From assembly GCA_020081605.1 (NCBI GenBank), contig JAHREC010000013.1, positions 6,386,001-6,450,000 of the forward strand: a stretch of DNA of 64,000 nt, read 5' to 3'. The notes below the pieces were generated by a model. It had not been told where the DNA came from. It searched no databases and worked only from the letters and a program-made list of their open reading frames with translations. Positions 46,006-57,025 of this stretch are shown here, one piece after another; position 1 is the stretch's first letter, and every line of letters begins with the position of its first letter. Source of the stretch: Albifimbria verrucaria. Taxonomy: Eukaryota; Ascomycota; Sordariomycetes; Hypocreales; Stachybotryaceae. The position numbers and the translations under genes are program-made.

Positions 46006-47538
46006 TTAAACTGGTTCGGTTGCTTGGCCCAACTTCAACATTTTGTCTTCCGGGCCTTTCATTGATTTAAGTGATGCATACACTTGGATGGCGCCTTCTA
46101 TGCTCTGTACTAAACCAAAGATAATTGTCAATATTAGTACTAAGACGGCCACCCAAAACGTGTAGAATTGAACGCCATTTCGCCTATCATACCACCAGCG
46201 AGACAGGGTGTTTGGATGAGCTTCGTCGAACACTTGCTTCAATGTTACCAGACGTTCTCTCCAGAACCGGAAGCGGTCAATCTGCCGATTGTCCGTGCTG
46301 AGTCTGCCGCATTGGATTATGCGCCGGTCTAGACCCTCGTTCTCATCGGCTGATGCTATGTTGACAATCCATTTGCGAGTTTCTGAGTCGCCAGAGGGAA
46401 AGAATAGAGCTAGTGTTCGCAACGTTTCTTCAGCAAGGCCTTTAGGTAACAGCGACTTGAAGCTATGATGGATAAGCTTGCATGCTTGTAAATATCGGGA
46501 GATAATTCCTTCCTACCTTGCTTTATGAGCTTCAAGAAACGAGGCGTGGTGAAATATGTGCACCCTTGTATCATCATCAGTAAGACGGAGATGATCTACT
46601 AAGTTGTCCGTCCAGACAATCTCCAGTCCAGCGATTCTGGTCAAATTTCTCGCAGTAAATATCTTCTCCAGTTTGATGCTGCTATCCTGCAATGTATGTC
46701 CCGGTTCGAAATATGATGCCATGAAATGCCCTAGAGATTCAGCTCCATCCCAATGCAGTTGGTTTCGTCCCGAGAACCCATAGGCGTAGGTGCAAAAACT
46801 GGCCATGAGCAATAAAGTTGCAGCTAGATCAATGCTGTTATCAACCATCTCTTCGCTGTTGGCATGTGCTGTGGTCAGCTTCTGGCGTACATGATCTCTC
46901 AAGTCATTTCGAAGTGCCCCATCTCTGAGCTTTCTTGCACAGTCGATGATGTCTCCATGATTTCGCACAGCGACGTGTCGGCCACCATCATGAAGAGCTC
47001 GAGTACACTCCCGGGTGTAAAATTTCCAATAAGTGTCAAAGCACAGACCTGGTGTATCTAGACTCAGATGTTGCTGACTACTGGCATTGATGTCTAAAAG
47101 TTCAATGGCCAATGCCACTTTTGTGTGACCTGATAGAGGAAGTTCAGTAAGACTAGAGTCTAGTGCTGCATTTGTCATTGCGTCCTGGTTAGGTACCCGT
47201 GGTGATGAGTTTGTCGCGTTACAGATGGAAAGTGATTGTTTTGCGTCAACTATGGCAAGAAGCTCTGCAACTCGCGATGACAAACGATCCTGACTGCTAT
47301 GTCGCTGGTATAGGATGTGCTAAAGGGCTACTATTTTGGGGCTGACGAATACGTAAGACGAGGCTGAGCTGCATGAGCTGAAGGTACACCGACGCGTGGA
47401 CAATACGTTTCCTAATAAAGAAAGCCGTCTAGATCGTTCTACCTCTCGAACATCTGAACTCGAATTACTTGTAAAGAACTTCCTAGGATCAGGGTCATAG
47501 GAGTGATGAAAGCACCATGGCAACAACCCTAGGCTCAC
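46006..47538 (-). pseudogene. Fungal protein with C-terminal membrane anchor, apparently a 5'-truncated pseudogene
   Basis: A minus-strand frame from about 47538 reads '[20 protein letters not shown]' and 'RRCTFSSCSSASSYVFVSPK', hits TAG at 47320-47322, then continues in the same frame 'HILYQRHSSQDRLSSRVAEL' and 'DTYWKFYTRECTRALHDGGR'. The stop sits where a Gln codon would suit (C to T change). No ATG opens the first segment, and its 5' end runs into the start of the divergent gene at 47517. After a 40-nt intron (46477-46516) the end has 'DTLSRWWYDRR'-like sequence ('NTLSRWWYDRRNGVQFYTFW') and a helix 'VAVLVLILTIIFGLVQSIEG', a C-terminal anchor common in uncharacterised fungal proteins. A shorter working protein from the Met near 47178 cannot be excluded. 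Confidence 0.55.
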
Positions 47539-48918
47539 AGTTGACCTCGCGAGGAACCGGAATCAGTGCAATTCTGAGTGGCCTATCGGTCACTTTGAAG
47601 CCATCATGGCCCAACCCCACTCTTTCAGTTGGTCTATATATCGGTAAAGTTGGCAAAGAGCATTGCTGGGAAGCCAAAGGGCCTGCTAGGGCTTCTTTCA
47701 ATGATTTAGCCCCAAAGATCAAAGAGCTTATTGAACAATCAGTTGAGCCCATTACCACATGGGTTACATGGGGTGTCTATATGATTGGGAGAGCACCCAA
47801 TACCACCAGCCCAACAATACTGTTTTGCTGTGATGTCGCAGCACACCGCAAGGAAATTCGAAATACTGTCAAAGAAAGTGGACTCCTTGAACAATTTCCC
47901 GGATTCAAGACAGGCCATATGGCGCGTCCGCCCGATTTTGAGCAATTAGTGGCATTGGCAGGAGCCCTGAAAGATGAAAACCTCTTGGGTGTGTCGCGTA
48001 TATATGCATTACGGGGACATAGTGTTTACGGCATGCAGCTACTAGTAAAGAATGAAATGCAAGACGAAGATACGAAAGAAGCGTTCTCTGAACCTGCATT
48101 AGCAACAGCTGTAACGCCTACCTCAACGTTAGCAACTGTTGGCGGTGTTGTCGATATCAATGGCCAACTCTACTTCACGACAGTTGCGCATGTACTCAAA
48201 CAACCCAAAGATGTTGGGGAAGCTCGTCTGGATGATGTTGTCGATGAAGAAATCGAGCTTGATGAAGATAGCGACGATGAGGGAAGTACGCATGCTGATC
48301 TGGATATAAAAGTATGGCCTCTGAAGGAGCAAAACCGCAATCTGATTACAAGTTTCACGATATCTCTGGTGATCTCTCCCCACCAGTACTGTCAGATCCG
48401 TCACAACGAAGCGGCCGCGAGCCACTAGAAAACAGCAGTATTGGTGTAGCTTCGCCTAGGGAAATAATTCGCGGCGATCCCCTTAAAGTTGCTCTATCGT
48501 CTCTGGAAGAGCCCTCCTCAGATCTTGACTACGCGCTCATAGAAGCAACAGTTTTCGAGGGGCCTCTTGAGAACCCCTTGCGAGTCAAATCTGTTGCGTC
48601 GGGTAGTCCTCAAGATGTTAAAATTTTCAGCGCGACATCTCGGGGAATAATTACCGGGTCCATGAGCGGCACTCCTTTGTTCACCAGAGTGGAGAGCAGC
48701 ACGACATTTCAGGAAGTCTATAAAGTCATGTTTGACATTCCGTTACAGCTAGGAGATTGCGGCTCGTGGATCGTTGACGAATTCGGGGTCTGCAAGGTCA
48801 TGTAATTGCTGGATCTCCAGGGTCAGGCGTCGCCATGGTGTTGCCAATGATTCACATTTTTGATGATATAAAAGAGGATTGGCATTTCACCAGGTATGCC
48901 AAACTGTGGCGGAAGTGA
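47517..48918 (+). CDS. Trypsin-like-fold (GDCGSW-type) fungal domain, frame-broken, running into the next domain
   Basis: From the ATG at 47517 the sequence passes '[20 protein letters not shown]' and '[20 protein letters not shown]' to '[20 protein letters not shown]', which holds a 'TTVAHV' resembling the catalytic-His strand of trypsin-like folds. After an acidic stretch come '[16 protein letters not shown]' and '[20 protein letters not shown]'. GDCGSW sits where GDSGG is found in chymotrypsin-fold proteases. Such domains occur in fungal proteins linked to STAND or HET-type architectures. Bases are missing near 48310 and in a G-run near 48785. In its last frame the protein stops at 48918, 20 bases inside the following PNG1-like open frame. 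Protease activity is not shown. Confidence 0.6.
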
Positions 48919-50352
48919 AATACTGACAGCCCAAACAAAGAACGGGGTACCAGATTCGCCGGCTTTTCCCACCAAAGTTGGCGATATCTCTGAGATACAG
49001 AAGCTATCTCAACAAGACATCGACTTCAGCCAAGAGATGACTATCCGTTTCCAAAATATGAGGAAAGAAGCCCTCAGAAGATCTTTGAGAGGTTCGTTGA
49101 AAAAGCAATCACGGTTTAGCAATCAACAGCGCATACATGATCAGGATAATACAAGCACCATGGAAGTTCCTTCATCGCTCGATAAGGATTCTATGGATGA
49201 ACGGGAACAGAGTTTAATTCCAGCTAGATTTACCAAGACAGTCTGCTCAGCACCAGAGGCACTATTGTCAACTGACAAAGAGGCTCACAAATTTCGCGCT
49301 CTGCTTATGGCCCTTTCTCTCACGCCTTTGAAATACGAGAACCCTGGTTTGCTTGATGAGGCTCTCCAATACATACCTTTGGACAGAATATATCAAGAGG
49401 CTGAAGAGAACAGCAACGTGTTTCAACAGCAAGCTTTATCTCTAGGCGAAGAAAATTATGCTACATGGGGCTACCAGGACTGTGTTATTATGGCTCTACT
49501 TCGCTGGTTCAAGCGAGACTTTTCACCTGGGTTAATAAGCCTGATTGTCTAAGATGTTTGAGCTCGACTATAGCTGTGGGAATGACCGCTCCAACGCCTG
49601 ACGAAAGTGCATGTGGTGCACTTAGGGTCGAGTTATACCAGTGTGTTGAACCACACTGCCGTGCTTATGAGAGATTTCCGCGATACGGTGATGTATGGAA
49701 GCTGCTCAGATCACGGAGGGGGCGGGTAGGTGAATGGGCGAACTGCTTCAGCATGTTGTGCCGTGCTATGGGAAGTAGAGTGCGCTGGGTATGGTCCGTT
49801 GAGGACCATGTCTGGACCGAGGTATACTCTGAACATTGCCAAAGATGGATTCATGTGGACCCGTGCGAGGGTGTGTTTGATCGCCCTCGTCTTTATACTG
49901 AAGGTAAGTGAAAGTCTTACACCAACTCTGACGTTTCAATTCATGCTGATTGTGTATTGGCAGGATGGGGAAAGAGGTTTAGTTACATCTTAGCGTTCTC
50001 AACCGATGGAGCCACTGATGTAACGCGTCGATACGTACGCAAGGCTGCATACTATATGCCTCGCGATCGTTGTAGTGAGTCCAACTTACTCGGGGTAATG
50101 AATGAGATAAGGGATTTGCGCCGCAAGAAGTTGGATAAAATCGAGCAAGACTGTTTACGACGAGAAGATGAACTGGAGCAGCTAGAGCTTTGCAGCTATA
50201 TCGTGCAGAACGTGGTGGAGGATTTTGTTAAAATGGATGTGAGTGTAGCTCGAAATTTGACGACGGAATCAAAGGATTCTGCAAGTAAAGTTGGTAAGAA
50301 AGCATCGACATTAGGCGGTTCTCACTCCATCACACTTGCAAGAGTGGGCTAG
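48896..50352 (+). CDS. PNG1-like protein (peptide:N-glycanase fold) with Val replacing the catalytic Cys
   Basis: The ATG at 48896 lies inside the preceding frame. A divergent leader ('[20 protein letters not shown]') is followed by typical PNG1 blocks: '[20 protein letters not shown]', '[17 protein letters not shown]', '[12 protein letters not shown]' with a second CX4C ('CVEPHC') for zinc, '[12 protein letters not shown]', '[13 protein letters not shown]', '[20 protein letters not shown]', '[19 protein letters not shown]', 'RWIHVDPCE' and, after an intron at 49904-49963, '[20 protein letters not shown]'. The catalytic Cys position is Val (codon 49726-49728), while His and Asp remain, so deglycosylation is not expected. 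Acatalytic PNG1 is described in filamentous fungi including Neurospora. One base is missing near 49510 (T-run). Confidence 0.8.
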
Positions 50353-50571
50353 AGATTTTGGATGAAGGCTAAGAGGCTTACTAAAGAGCTGGCTCGACTT
50401 TGCTTGCCTCACTGAAGGCTGCCATGGTCAGACAAGTTCAGAATACCATTCAAAGTCTTCGAGAATAGAATAATTTAATACATATAGCAAATGAAAGAAG
50501 TAGTATCATAAAACAGAACGATTCAGTTGAAAACCAGTTTGTTACCTCAAATAGGTGCTTTTGACAGATCG

Positions 50572-50998
50572 TCATTTTTGACCTAATATACGCGCATATG
50601 AAGAAACACCGGGGAGCTCAACACTTTTCATGGCATTGGTGTCGAGGATACGTTTAGTATCACCAAGGACTGCGCAGTCCATGATTGATTGATAGTATGG
50701 ACACCAGTTCTTAAGACCTTACCTTCTCATCTTGACATTGGGGAGCTCGCCGTGGGGCTCCAAGAAGATATTTACGTCACCATCCTTGTATTGTAGACTG
50801 ACACAGTAGTTCTTGCAATTCCGTTAGATCCATTCACGGCCAAGGATACCCTCGTAACATTCCTCCGCATTACGTCGTTTATCGTCGAAGATTAGGAACC
50901 ATTTCCCGGCCACTAGGGTTTCGTGGGCCACTCTAGGCTGAATGTTGTTCACAGCCTCTTCTATGTAGTCGAATACGTTTAGATAGTATTCCGCCGTT
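50572..50998 (-). pseudogene. Unrecognised coding remnant with an in-frame stop
   Basis: The minus strand reads 'EYYLNVFDYIEEAVNNIQPR', 'HETLVAGKWFLIFDDKRRN' and 'EECYEGILGREWI', then TAA at 50824-50826, then in the same frame 'RNCKNYCVSLQYKDGDVNIF' and, after a probable intron, 'YYQSIMDCAVLGDTKRIL'. The amino-acid composition looks like real protein on both sides of the stop, and CAA to TAA would explain it. No start codon or domain was recognised. Upstream sequence near 51000-51070 may hold a further piece in another frame. Confidence 0.4.
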
Positions 50999-51347
50999 TA
51001 CTGCCCTCACGACTTCGGCATCACCTTGATCTCTAAAGCCAGCATGAGAAGAGGGTAAAGATACCAAACGTGATGGGAATGAATTTTCCACAATCAAGAA
51101 TAACTATTGGTGCCAATTTAGCTGCCTTGGAGTCTAGAGCCCTGAAGATTATTTAATCTTCATCAAGGGAAATTATTAATCACATTTTCCTTATCTTCAA
51201 GCCCAAATTTTCTACCTTTAATTACTGTATGTTAACTGGTATTTTAAGTATAAGTAGCATAAAACTTCCAATCCCAAAGAACTACTACCCACTAATCTCA
51301 ACCTATTTTGAAGCGCATGGCTTTTACTTCATTCTCAATATCTCAGT
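50999..51347. other. AT-rich spacer
   Basis: Between the remnant and the 3' end of the cysteine-rich membrane protein gene. AT-rich, no gene seen. Confidence 0.4.
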
Positions 51348-52341
51348 TCAGTTCTGGCCTGCCAGCTCGGCTGGTTGAGATGTATGGTCCAGTTCACAGA
51401 CAGGTGATGTAGGCAATATGGCCTTTGCCTCGTAATTAGACCTGTACCATTGATTACTCTCCTGTAGCGCTTTGACTTCTTGCTCCATTATCTTTCTTTT
51501 GCGATACTGCTTGAAGAGAGCAAAAGACGCCAAACCAAGGATCGCGATCGACGCCACTACGCCGACAGAAATTCCTGCTATGGTTCCTGTCCCTAATCTT
51601 CCATTATCTGACATTCCAGCGTCCGAGGAAGGTGACTTTGAAGGCTCCGGCAGTGTACCACTCGAGGAAGGTGCATCGAGTGCTCGACTGGGATCGTGGG
51701 ATGACTGTGCTGATGAAACGGGTTGCGTGTTGATACTTGGCGAAGTCATGCTCGAAGGAATGGAACTCGATGTAGTTGAGGAGAAAAATTCTGATTTCAG
51801 GCTGAGAGCTTCTTCCTTCGTGATATTCGCATATGGGTTTGCGAACTTTGTTCGACATAGATTAATAATATTATCTCCTTCCACACATACGTCCGTACTC
51901 AGCATTACAACACCACTCTGAAGAACCTGTTAGTTTGAAACGGCATGAGGGGATAGAGACATACTCTGATCCAAATCCTTGCCCTGACACAAGATCTGCC
52001 CAGGGCCAGCCATGTTCCTGGCACCGGTGCATGTTTCGGCCCAACTTCCGCACACACTAATAAGGATTGTCAACGGCTGATGATGGTGACTATCTTCATG
52101 AATTGACCTACGGTATTTCTGGCTCACAACACCATTCTTTATTCGCGTCAGGAGCAGATGCGCATGTGCCTCCAATGTCTGAGTTATCACACTCATTAAT
52201 GACACCCGTCGCAGAGCATGGTCCTGAAGCGATTGTAAATTGGATGGAAGCAGCGATGGCGAATCCAAACAACTGCGAAAACCAAAGTATCAGAACGGAC
52301 CTTTGGATTAAACCGAGGTGCTCAAGCGAAGCATATGCCAT
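51348..52341 (-). CDS. Cysteine-rich single-pass membrane protein with Ser/Thr/Pro stalk
   Basis: The ATG at 52341 gives 'MAYASLEHLGLIQRS' and a hydrophobic leader 'VLILWFSQLFGFAIAASI'. A short ectodomain with paired cysteines follows: 'GPCSATGVINECDNSDIGGT', 'EWCCEPEIP', 'VCGSWAETCTGARNMAG' and 'SSEWCCNAEYGRMC'. Introns are at 52057-52111 and 51927-51964. After 'VEGDNIINLCRTKFANPY' come a Ser/Thr/Pro stalk, a membrane helix 'TIAGISVGVVASIAILGLAS' with 'KQYRKRK' stop-transfer, and a short cytosolic tail. Near 51880 the frame changes by an apparent loss of two bases in a TG run. The layout resembles a fungal cell-surface sensor. No named domain was recognised, though the CC-containing repeats suggest a small disulfide-knotted module. 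Confidence 0.65.
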
Positions 52342-53177
52342 CGGCCGCTGATGAGGAGGACACTTGAAGGTAAGCATTGATAAGCGACGCCGTCGCCAAT
52401 GGCGACCAGTACAGCGTTGAACTGCCCGGGGCGTATGTTCCGAGACGCGACGCCAGAAAATGCGGAAGCCCTCGAGAGTTATATCGATTCTTGAACTATT
52501 CCGATGAAAATGAGACAAAACCCCTCGAGCTTGGTGAAGAGAGAATTAAGTACAATCCAGCATTATACTTGCAGAAGCGCCCCTATGGAGCACTTGAATT
52601 CTCAACTTTGATAGGACCAAATTCCTGCAACCTACGAAGTGAAACAACATAAGCGCTGGGGAGCCTGGCACCTGGAACTAACAAGTTATGACAAAGCCCC
52701 GCTTGCTCTCCGTTTATTGGGTTGGTGAAGGCTGTACTGCTATATTTGGAAATGTTGGTTCGGGTTGGACTCGTCCAGACAGGCTGTTATCTCTCTGTTG
52801 GTTCTGCCGTTGCTACAGGAGGTGCGTGTCCCCCTTTTCGGATCTTTTGCCACAAGAACGACAGGGCAGTTGCTGCGATGAAAGAAGGACCAGGTTTCTT
52901 TCGTTGGTAGCATTTAATGGTGTTGGCTCATGTAGTGATATTCTTCAATTGCTCGAGTTCAAACAGGCACAATTATCACCGAGCTATGTTGCATAGCTTC
53001 ATAGGAGATGCATTCTCAAGCGCATCACTCAACGAGTTTTGTAGGGCCTTTACACTTTACAATCCTGATTAAATTACTAAGGCTCTTTGCTTGCTTGCCG
53101 GAAGTATCGTCAGAAGATCTTATTCCGACTCTTTAATATCATACACTAGTATACATGCGCTAGCATTCCGTCACAGC
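52342..53177. other. Spacer without a supported gene
   Basis: Plus-strand frames at 52377-52652 and 52688-52996 show no family pattern. It separates two minus-strand genes. Confidence 0.4.
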
Positions 53178-53897
53178 TTAGAATATCCAGGGAATGAACC
53201 TAGCTGTAGACGAATGCCATTCCTCCCATTTCTTTCCAAATTCTGCCTTGAGCATGCGCTCCTCTTCAGTGACACGCGTCAAGAGGCCAAACAGAAAGAT
53301 TCCCACGCCCGTCGGAGCACACACCCACCATGCCGAGCAAAAAGTTGAGTACCATGCTGATGGAACCCAGCAGCTGATCACGCCATCGGGGCGTGCTAAA
53401 AGTGCAATGTTTGCGAGCGCGAGGATAATTAAACCGGTATAGCTTGGGTGCTGGATGTAGTGGTATATTCCGGTGGTTCTTAGGTGGTCAGGCTGGGAGA
53501 GAGTAAATGTGAAGTTCTTGCCAAGCGACGTGTAGGCTCCGAGACGAAGTGGCACTCCGGCACACAGTATGAGTGCAAGGGGTATGGCTGTCGCGGGTGA
53601 CCAAGTAATCAAGTCTGTATTGAGGCCATTGTCCAGCCCATTCATCAGTAGCGAGGACGAAATACCCGGGTTCGTGCTGGCGAGACCACAGGCATGAAGC
53701 GCCAAGACTCCAAAGGGCGCGAGTGTTATCAAGATGGCCGGCTTTTCAACAACCGCGAATCGTCGAAGTGAATCGCCGGTTGTTGGGGTAGATGCCTTGC
53801 TGGGGTTTGGTGGTGTGAGTCCAAGGTAGCTACCATAGCTCGCTGCCGCAATTGCTGCGACCAACGAAGTCTGGCTTAAGAATGTAGGAAAGGACAT
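53178..53897 (-). CDS. Isoprenylcysteine carboxyl methyltransferase (ICMT)-like membrane protein
   Basis: One intact exon of about 239 codons from the ATG at 53897; the longer TTG-initiated frame was not used. Hydrophobic segments at the N-terminus and middle ('ILITLAPFGVLALHACGLA', 'AIPLALILCAGVPLRLGAY') precede the conserved methyltransferase end: 'NFTFTLSQPDHLRTTGIYHY', 'QHPSYTGLIILALANIALLA', 'RVTEEERMLKAEFGKKWEEW' and 'TARFIPWIF'. The G-x-Y-x-x-x-R/Q-HP-x-Y and E-E-x-x-L patterns are those of the ICMT/PEMT fold, which binds S-adenosylmethionine at a membrane. True Ste14 has this layout, but this copy is divergent, so the substrate could be another prenyl or small-molecule carboxylate. 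Confidence 0.85.
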   Translation of the reverse strand: MSFPTFLSQTSLVAAIAAASYGSYLGLTPPNPSKASTPTTGDSLRRFAVVEKPAILITLAPFGVLALHACGLASTNPGISSSLLMNGLDNGLNTDLITWSPATAIPLALILCAGVPLRLGAYTSLGKNFTFTLSQPDHLRTTGIYHYIQHPSYTGLIILALANIALLARPDGVISCWVPSAWYSTFCSAWWVCAPTGVGIFLFGLLTRVTEEERMLKAEFGKKWEEWHSSTARFIPWIF

Positions 53898-54775
53898 AAT
53901 TGCGCTTTCGATTGCGATATGAGACCTGCACGCATTGGACTGTTCATACAGGTCCCCAGACAAGGTCTGGTCGAGCTTTTAAAGCCAGATTGGTGTTTGT
54001 TTCACACAGTGATGATGTCTAATTTCGAAACCGGTGCCACCAGCACCCGACTCCGGCCACTAAACAAGTCATGTGAAAGCGAACTAACCTGGTCTTTGGT
54101 TCAGAACCACACAGTCACCCTAAAGTGGCATGAGTGGGTCTCCTACATGGTCGACTGAGACCTGCTATCCGCACGTGGAGATAGTTGACTGGAGACATTT
54201 GACTTAAGAAGCTGAGACTCTAGGCAGACAATATTCAGCCTCGAGGCAATCTCATAGCAGAGAAACCGAGGAAATATTACTAATGAAGACCTCAAATCTA
54301 ACATTGCAGCCTGAGCTATAACGTATCATTCTAGTTTCGAAGATAGCCCAACTACATGGCCATAGCGCTCTGTGTGACGTGTGTGACGGTATGCCGGGCA
54401 ATCACACCAACCTAAGCAATTCGCACATGTTTGACGCTGCTGTGCAACATTCAACCAGGCATCATATACGATGTTCCACAATGCATAGAGGCTGTTGTTT
54501 GCATTCACCTCCATGTTGGCTCTCGTGACCTCCTTTATCTTGTAGCTACTCTTGTAAAGTTCGAATTAGTTTTGGGAGATTGGTTCTTGACATACAGACG
54601 AATATTGATAACTAAGATATTTATTACAAGAAGTCTTTTTCCAGTACCTTCCATCGCGTGGTATGGTATTGTGCAGGAAAAGGAGACATCCAGAAACTAC
54701 ACTTCATCTCCCAGGAGAAACCACCACCAACCTCTATGCATTGTTCCAACTTGACATTGACGGATCTTTCTGATT
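53898..54775. other. Spacer without a supported gene
   Basis: Short open frames only. It contains the promoter of the ICMT-like gene and the 3' region of the exchanger gene. Confidence 0.5.
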
Positions 54776-55991
54776 TTACTGAGACCCTTGTGTGGAAGCA
54801 GGATCCACATCCCGAATGACGGTTGCTTCCAAAACAAGGAACAAGATATAACTAAGGCCCATAGCAGCGCCAATCCACCGATGGAAACGGGCACCAAACC
54901 AAACGGTCAAAGTAAAGACCATTGTTGTGATCCAGAGCGTGGTGAGCTCCGCAATGGTGATCCTTTCGCCTTTGGGATCCTGTGACTTATCCAAGAATAT
55001 TGTGCCAAGGCATAAAGTCAAGAGAAAAATGTTGCTACCCGCCGTATTGGCTACCAAAATCCCCATTCGGCCTCGCTTGCCACTGACCAGGGCGACGAAC
55101 TTTTCCGGTAATGTTGTGGCGATTGAGAGTACGATTACACCAAAAACAACATCGGAGATTCCAACGAAGTCGGTAATGTTAATTGCGGCGTGTGACAAAA
55201 CGAAGCCGGAGAGGCATATAGCTAAGAAACCAAGGATGAGGCAGCTCACATGGTAGAGCATGCTGCGCCTTGTTCGCCTTTGCGTGGCTTCGAGGTTGGA
55301 GTGGTTCAATAGGGGCTGCCGAGTCGCAGCTTCGCTACTGCTCTCGACACGTTCATCATCGGGTTGATCGTTTTCAGCATCGTCACCGTCGCTACTGTCA
55401 TCGTCCGAGTTCTCTGGTTCGGTAAGTCTTCCTCTGGCAATGGCCCAGGCAATCGACAGAATGTAGATGCCGAAGATCAGAATCAACACTATGCCATAAG
55501 CCAGCGAGTAAGTAGAAGATTTGATGTTATTGTCAAAGAGAACGGCAGGACAGATTAAGGAAGTGATCATTAGCAAAATCAAAGAGTAGACTCGGTTGCT
55601 TTTATCGAATTCCGTATTTTGGCTCGATCCTTGGTAAAACATTAGCCCGAGCGAAAATGCGCCCAGGATATTGGATATCGATGACCCAATGACATTCCCT
55701 AATGCGAGGGCTGGACGGCCCTGAGCCAATGCAGCGACAACAACTATGAGCTATTTGGATCAATTGGTGAGATCATCTGATACGAAATCTCATAAGTGTT
55801 TTGTAGATGTCGATGCTCACCTCTTCCCATTCGGCGCCTGCTGTTAGAAGCGCAATAATTGCTTCGGGAATGCCCGTCCGCTTCGCGACAACGACCGTAT
55901 GGTCGATGAACTTGTCGGCCCCATAATCGAGTAAAAATAGTGCGGTGACAAAGGATGCGATGTTATAGGCAACGACGATTCCGTTTGCCAT
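54776..55991 (-). CDS. Sodium/calcium exchanger family (CaCA) membrane antiporter
   Basis: Exon 1 (55991-55821) and exon 2 (55750-54776) are intact and in phase, giving about 382 residues. Two alpha-repeat regions are visible: 'LLDYGADKFIDHTVVVAKRT' to 'GAEWEE' with 'LALGNVIGSSISNILGAFSL', and 'VLSIATTLPEKFVALVSGKR' with 'ILVANTAGSNIFLLTLCLGT'. A long acidic cytosolic loop ('ENSDDDSSDGDDAENDQPDD') separates the halves, as in CaCA transporters. Helix count is about ten. It would exchange a cation, probably Ca2+, against Na+ or H+ at a cell or organelle membrane. The ATG at 55991 was chosen because it starts just before the first membrane helix. Confidence 0.9.
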
Positions 55992-57025
55992 GATTGCAAA
56001 TCTCAGAGGGTAGCATTGATGGGTCGAGGAGGCCAAACAGAATTGGAAGAAACTTGTCAACCCAGCTTCCTGGCTCGAGCGGATCCTGCGACGTCACGAG
56101 ATCGGACCAAGCTGCACGCGCAAGCCACTATTCTAGTGCCAGCTAAGCATTTATTCAACAGTAGCTACGGGTAGTGAAAACTAGTGTATGGGGCCTGAAT
56201 GTGGATCACCTCCATGATTTGACGACCCTAGATGCTTTGATGCTTCGGAAATTATTCGACCTTTACAGAGGTGCCGGCTCTATGTTTCTATGTAAAAACT
56301 TGATAGCTTTATTGCTCTCTTCAAGTTTGATTGTCTAATCTCAAATAGGTACTCATAACAGCCACTTTATGTGTGAGTTAGCTGAAGCCATTCGCTGTAA
56401 TATACTAACATATATTCCCTCCTACATGTTAAGGATTGCAATTATAAAACTTTTATAATTTGATGCACACACTATTATTTACGCAAAGAAACCTTTAAAC
56501 TGCTGTGTTTCAACCATAGTGCCATAATATGAGCCAAAGCCATCTGTATGTACGTCGTCAGGTTGAGCCGTGGTCGCAGGCAAGTCTGTCCCATTTGGTC
56601 CTGTTGGTAGCTTCGGTTGACTACTACTACCTACCGGATTGCGAGAGTACAACAACCAACAAATGCAACCTTGGCGTACCGGAAACCCGAGGGTGAAGTG
56701 GAGAGGGAATGGTTGGGTGTCGTATCCACATCCCTGCTCTGTGCTGCGCGCAACAACAGCTTCGTCTTTGTTTGCTGTACAGTTGCATATGCTAAGCGAA
56801 CAAATAAAATATCTAGGCTCACATGTTGGCTTACAGCTTCTCGTTGTAATCTACTGGACCGTTTTATTCCTCATCTTTCCTCCTCTATTTCGAAGCCACC
56901 TCTTTCTTCTTCCTTCTTACTCCTACTTTGACAAACACATTCTGGCGCTGACTTAAACACCGTTCTTGACTTCTGCGATATCTTGATTCTCCTAGAATTC
57001 GCCTAGACAATCTCACCTTCACTTC
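55992..57025. other. Divergent intergenic region
   Basis: Holds the promoters of the exchanger (-) and the amidohydrolase (+). AT-rich from about 56280 to 56520. Short open frames at 56617-56956 are out of context. Pyrimidine-rich just before 57026. Confidence 0.5.
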
